Assembly: GCA_033791605.1 (NCBI GenBank)
Contig: JASJGJ010000046.1
Span: forward strand, 1 to 7,392
DNA: 7,392 nucleotides
Direction of reading: 5' to 3'
Source of the DNA: Porticoccus sp033791605
GTDB taxonomy: Bacteria; Pseudomonadota; Gammaproteobacteria; Pseudomonadales; Porticoccaceae
Under the pieces are notes generated by a model. That model was not told where the DNA came from. It ran no database searches and saw only the letters and a list, made by a program, of their open reading frames with translations. This document shows positions 6,341-7,392 of this stretch, one piece after another; the stretch's first letter is position 1; the number at the start of each line of letters is the position of its first letter. Made by a program: the position numbers and the translations under genes.

Positions 6341-6742
6341 ATGCCGAATCCTGCACAAAATCACCCTCAACTCGACCCCCGGCGCCTGTCGAGTGCGGCC
6401 TTACAGGCCTTCTTTAATCTGTCCAGTCACTGGGATCTCTCGGTGGCGGAAGAACGCACGCTGCTAGGTGCGCCCCCAGAGTCAACCTTCTATAAATGGA
6501 AAGCGGAAAAAACCGCGGGCCGACTGAGCCATGACACCCTGGAGCGCATCAGTTACCTGCTCGGCATTTTTAAGGACTTAAACATTTTACTGCCCAGTTC
6601 GCGTGCCGCGGCAGAATGGGTGCGCAAACCCAATACCGCCCCACTCTTTAATGGTCAAAGTGCCTTAAAAAGAATGCTCGCCGGTAGTCTTGTTGACCTT
6701 GCTGATGTCCGGCGCTATCTGGATGCGCAACGAGGGACTTGA
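6341..6742 (+). CDS. Xre/MbcA/ParS-family antitoxin of a RES toxin module
   Basis: A 133-residue antitoxin. Residues about 33-75 form a helix-turn-helix of the Xre-like type, with LLGAPPESTFYKWKAEK as the core. Residues about 85-130 match the MbcA/ParS/Xre C-terminal toxin-binding domain (DUF2384), with AAAEWVRKPNTAPLFNG and a terminal helix DLADVRRYLDAQRG. It binds and neutralises the RES toxin and probably represses its own operon. The start at 6341 is chosen for its GGAG at 9 nt; 6326 would add five residues. Its stop codon TGA shares one base with the ATG of the toxin gene (TGATG), typical of tight translational coupling. The coding sequence is visibly richer in G+C than the protease operon: by hand count, 36 of 60 bases are G or C in 6361-6420, against 20 of 60 in 5701-5760. 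This fits separate acquisition. Confidence 0.92.
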   Translation: MPNPAQNHPQLDPRRLSSAALQAFFNLSSHWDLSVAEERTLLGAPPESTFYKWKAEKTAGRLSHDTLERISYLLGIFKDLNILLPSSRAAAEWVRKPNTAPLFNGQSALKRMLAGSLVDLADVRRYLDAQRGT

Positions 6743-7392
6743 TGAAGACACCGACGACCGTCGAACTCGACTGGGAACATCACTATCGAGTGATCCCTTC
6801 CGAATACCCGCCGATCAATTTTTTTGAGCAGCTCGTTGCGCCTGAATTTATGGATGAACTCTATTACATAGAGTCGTTAACCAATGACCGACTGCGGGAT
6901 CAAACGGGTGACATCGCGTTAGTCCCTACAGAAGACCGAATAAGTGGCCCTGGCTCATCGCCGGTCATGGCAGCGTTCACGCATATAAGTCCCGACTGTC
7001 CTAGCCGTTTTAGCGATGGAAGTTATGGGGTGTATTACAGCTCAAAAACATTGGATACCGCCATCGAAGAAACCAAATTTCACCGGGCGGCCTTTCTTGC
7101 TCACACGAGAGAAGATCCCGGGGAAATTGATATGCGGGTTTATATCGGAGAGATCACAAAGCCTGTGCATGACATTCGCGGTGATAGATATGATGCACTC
7201 CACGATCCTGACGATTGGGTACCCAGTCAGATCTTCGGTCAAACTCTACATGAAAAGAAGGCGTGGGGAATTGTTTACCGCTCGGTGAGAGACCCAGGGG
7301 GTGAATGCATCGCAGTGCTGAGACCGCCGGCAGTCACTATTCCACGCCAAGGGCCTCATCTATCCTATGTATGGGACGGAAAAAATATTGTT
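6742..7392 (+). CDS. RES-domain toxin (NAD+-degrading family), 3' end outside the window
   Basis: 217 codons are open from ATG 6742 to the right edge with no stop. Start region: LDWEHHYRVIPSEYPPINFF, with R16 as the conserved RES arginine. The middle has SYGVYYSSKTLDTAIEETKFH, with conserved Tyr (Y98 or Y99) and Glu (probably E110). The late part has GIVYRSVRDPGGECIAVLRP, with S181. These are the three signature regions of RES toxins. Characterised members (for example MbcT of Mycobacterium tuberculosis and Res of Pseudomonas putida) consume NAD+ and stop growth when the antitoxin is lost. Family members are usually only slightly longer than the visible part, so probably few residues are missing. 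All key residues seem present, so the toxin looks active. It is coupled to the upstream antitoxin gene by a one-base overlap. Confidence 0.93.
   Translation, partial: MKTPTTVELDWEHHYRVIPSEYPPINFFEQLVAPEFMDELYYIESLTNDRLRDQTGDIALVPTEDRISGPGSSPVMAAFTHISPDCPSRFSDGSYGVYYSSKTLDTAIEETKFHRAAFLAHTREDPGEIDMRVYIGEITKPVHDIRGDRYDALHDPDDWVPSQIFGQTLHEKKAWGIVYRSVRDPGGECIAVLRPPAVTIPRQGPHLSYVWDGKNIV

Noticed and set aside
7016..7288. Plus-strand 90-codon ORF and minus-strand 66-codon ORF inside the RES region
   Set aside because: Both lie within the RES toxin frame, which carries all family signature residues and stays open to the edge.
1..7392. tRNA, rRNA, CRISPR array, insertion sequence or transposase gene
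   Set aside because: None was recognised by reading both strands; the only repeats found are the short palindromes listed.

Overview
The window looks like chromosomal DNA from a Gram-negative gammaproteobacterium of moderate to low G+C. The main reasons are a secreted protease with a C-terminal GlyGly-CTERM sorting tail (a signal known mostly from gammaproteobacteria that carry rhombosortase), an outer-membrane-type lipoprotein, and a RES/Xre toxin-antitoxin pair. The genus cannot be fixed from the sequence alone.

Left part (1-1413, minus strand): the 5' part of a rhomboid intramembrane protease gene runs off the left edge (1-278). It has no ATG and appears to start at ATT. Next comes a small single-pass membrane protein with an EF-hand-like calcium loop (441-971), followed at its 3' side by two hairpins. 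The interval 972-1413 holds no convincing full gene. It contains a possible 25-codon ORF with a strong ribosome binding site, several hairpins, and one copy of a 29-bp palindromic repeat.

Centre (1414-5807, minus strand): a two-gene operon. The upstream gene encodes a lipoprotein that is essentially a free-standing FTP-PepSY propeptide. After a 29-nt gap comes a 1247-residue M4 (thermolysin-like) metalloprotease with its own FTP-PepSY propeptide, a complete zinc site, a PD40/TolB-like propeller region, an ASPM/Hydin-like choice-of-anchor domain, a HYR-like domain and a GlyGly-CTERM tail. The lipoprotein probably acts on the protease as an inhibitor or folding helper. The protease is probably processed at its tail by a rhomboid-type sortase.

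Right part (5808-7392): about 0.5 kb of non-coding DNA holds the second copy of the 29-bp repeat, so the two copies bracket the protease operon, plus a possible decayed coding fragment. It leads into a plus-strand toxin-antitoxin operon: an Xre/MbcA/ParS antitoxin (6341-6742) overlapping by one base a RES-domain toxin (6742 to the right edge, 3' end missing). The module is visibly richer in G+C than the protease operon and has its own promoter, consistent with separate acquisition.
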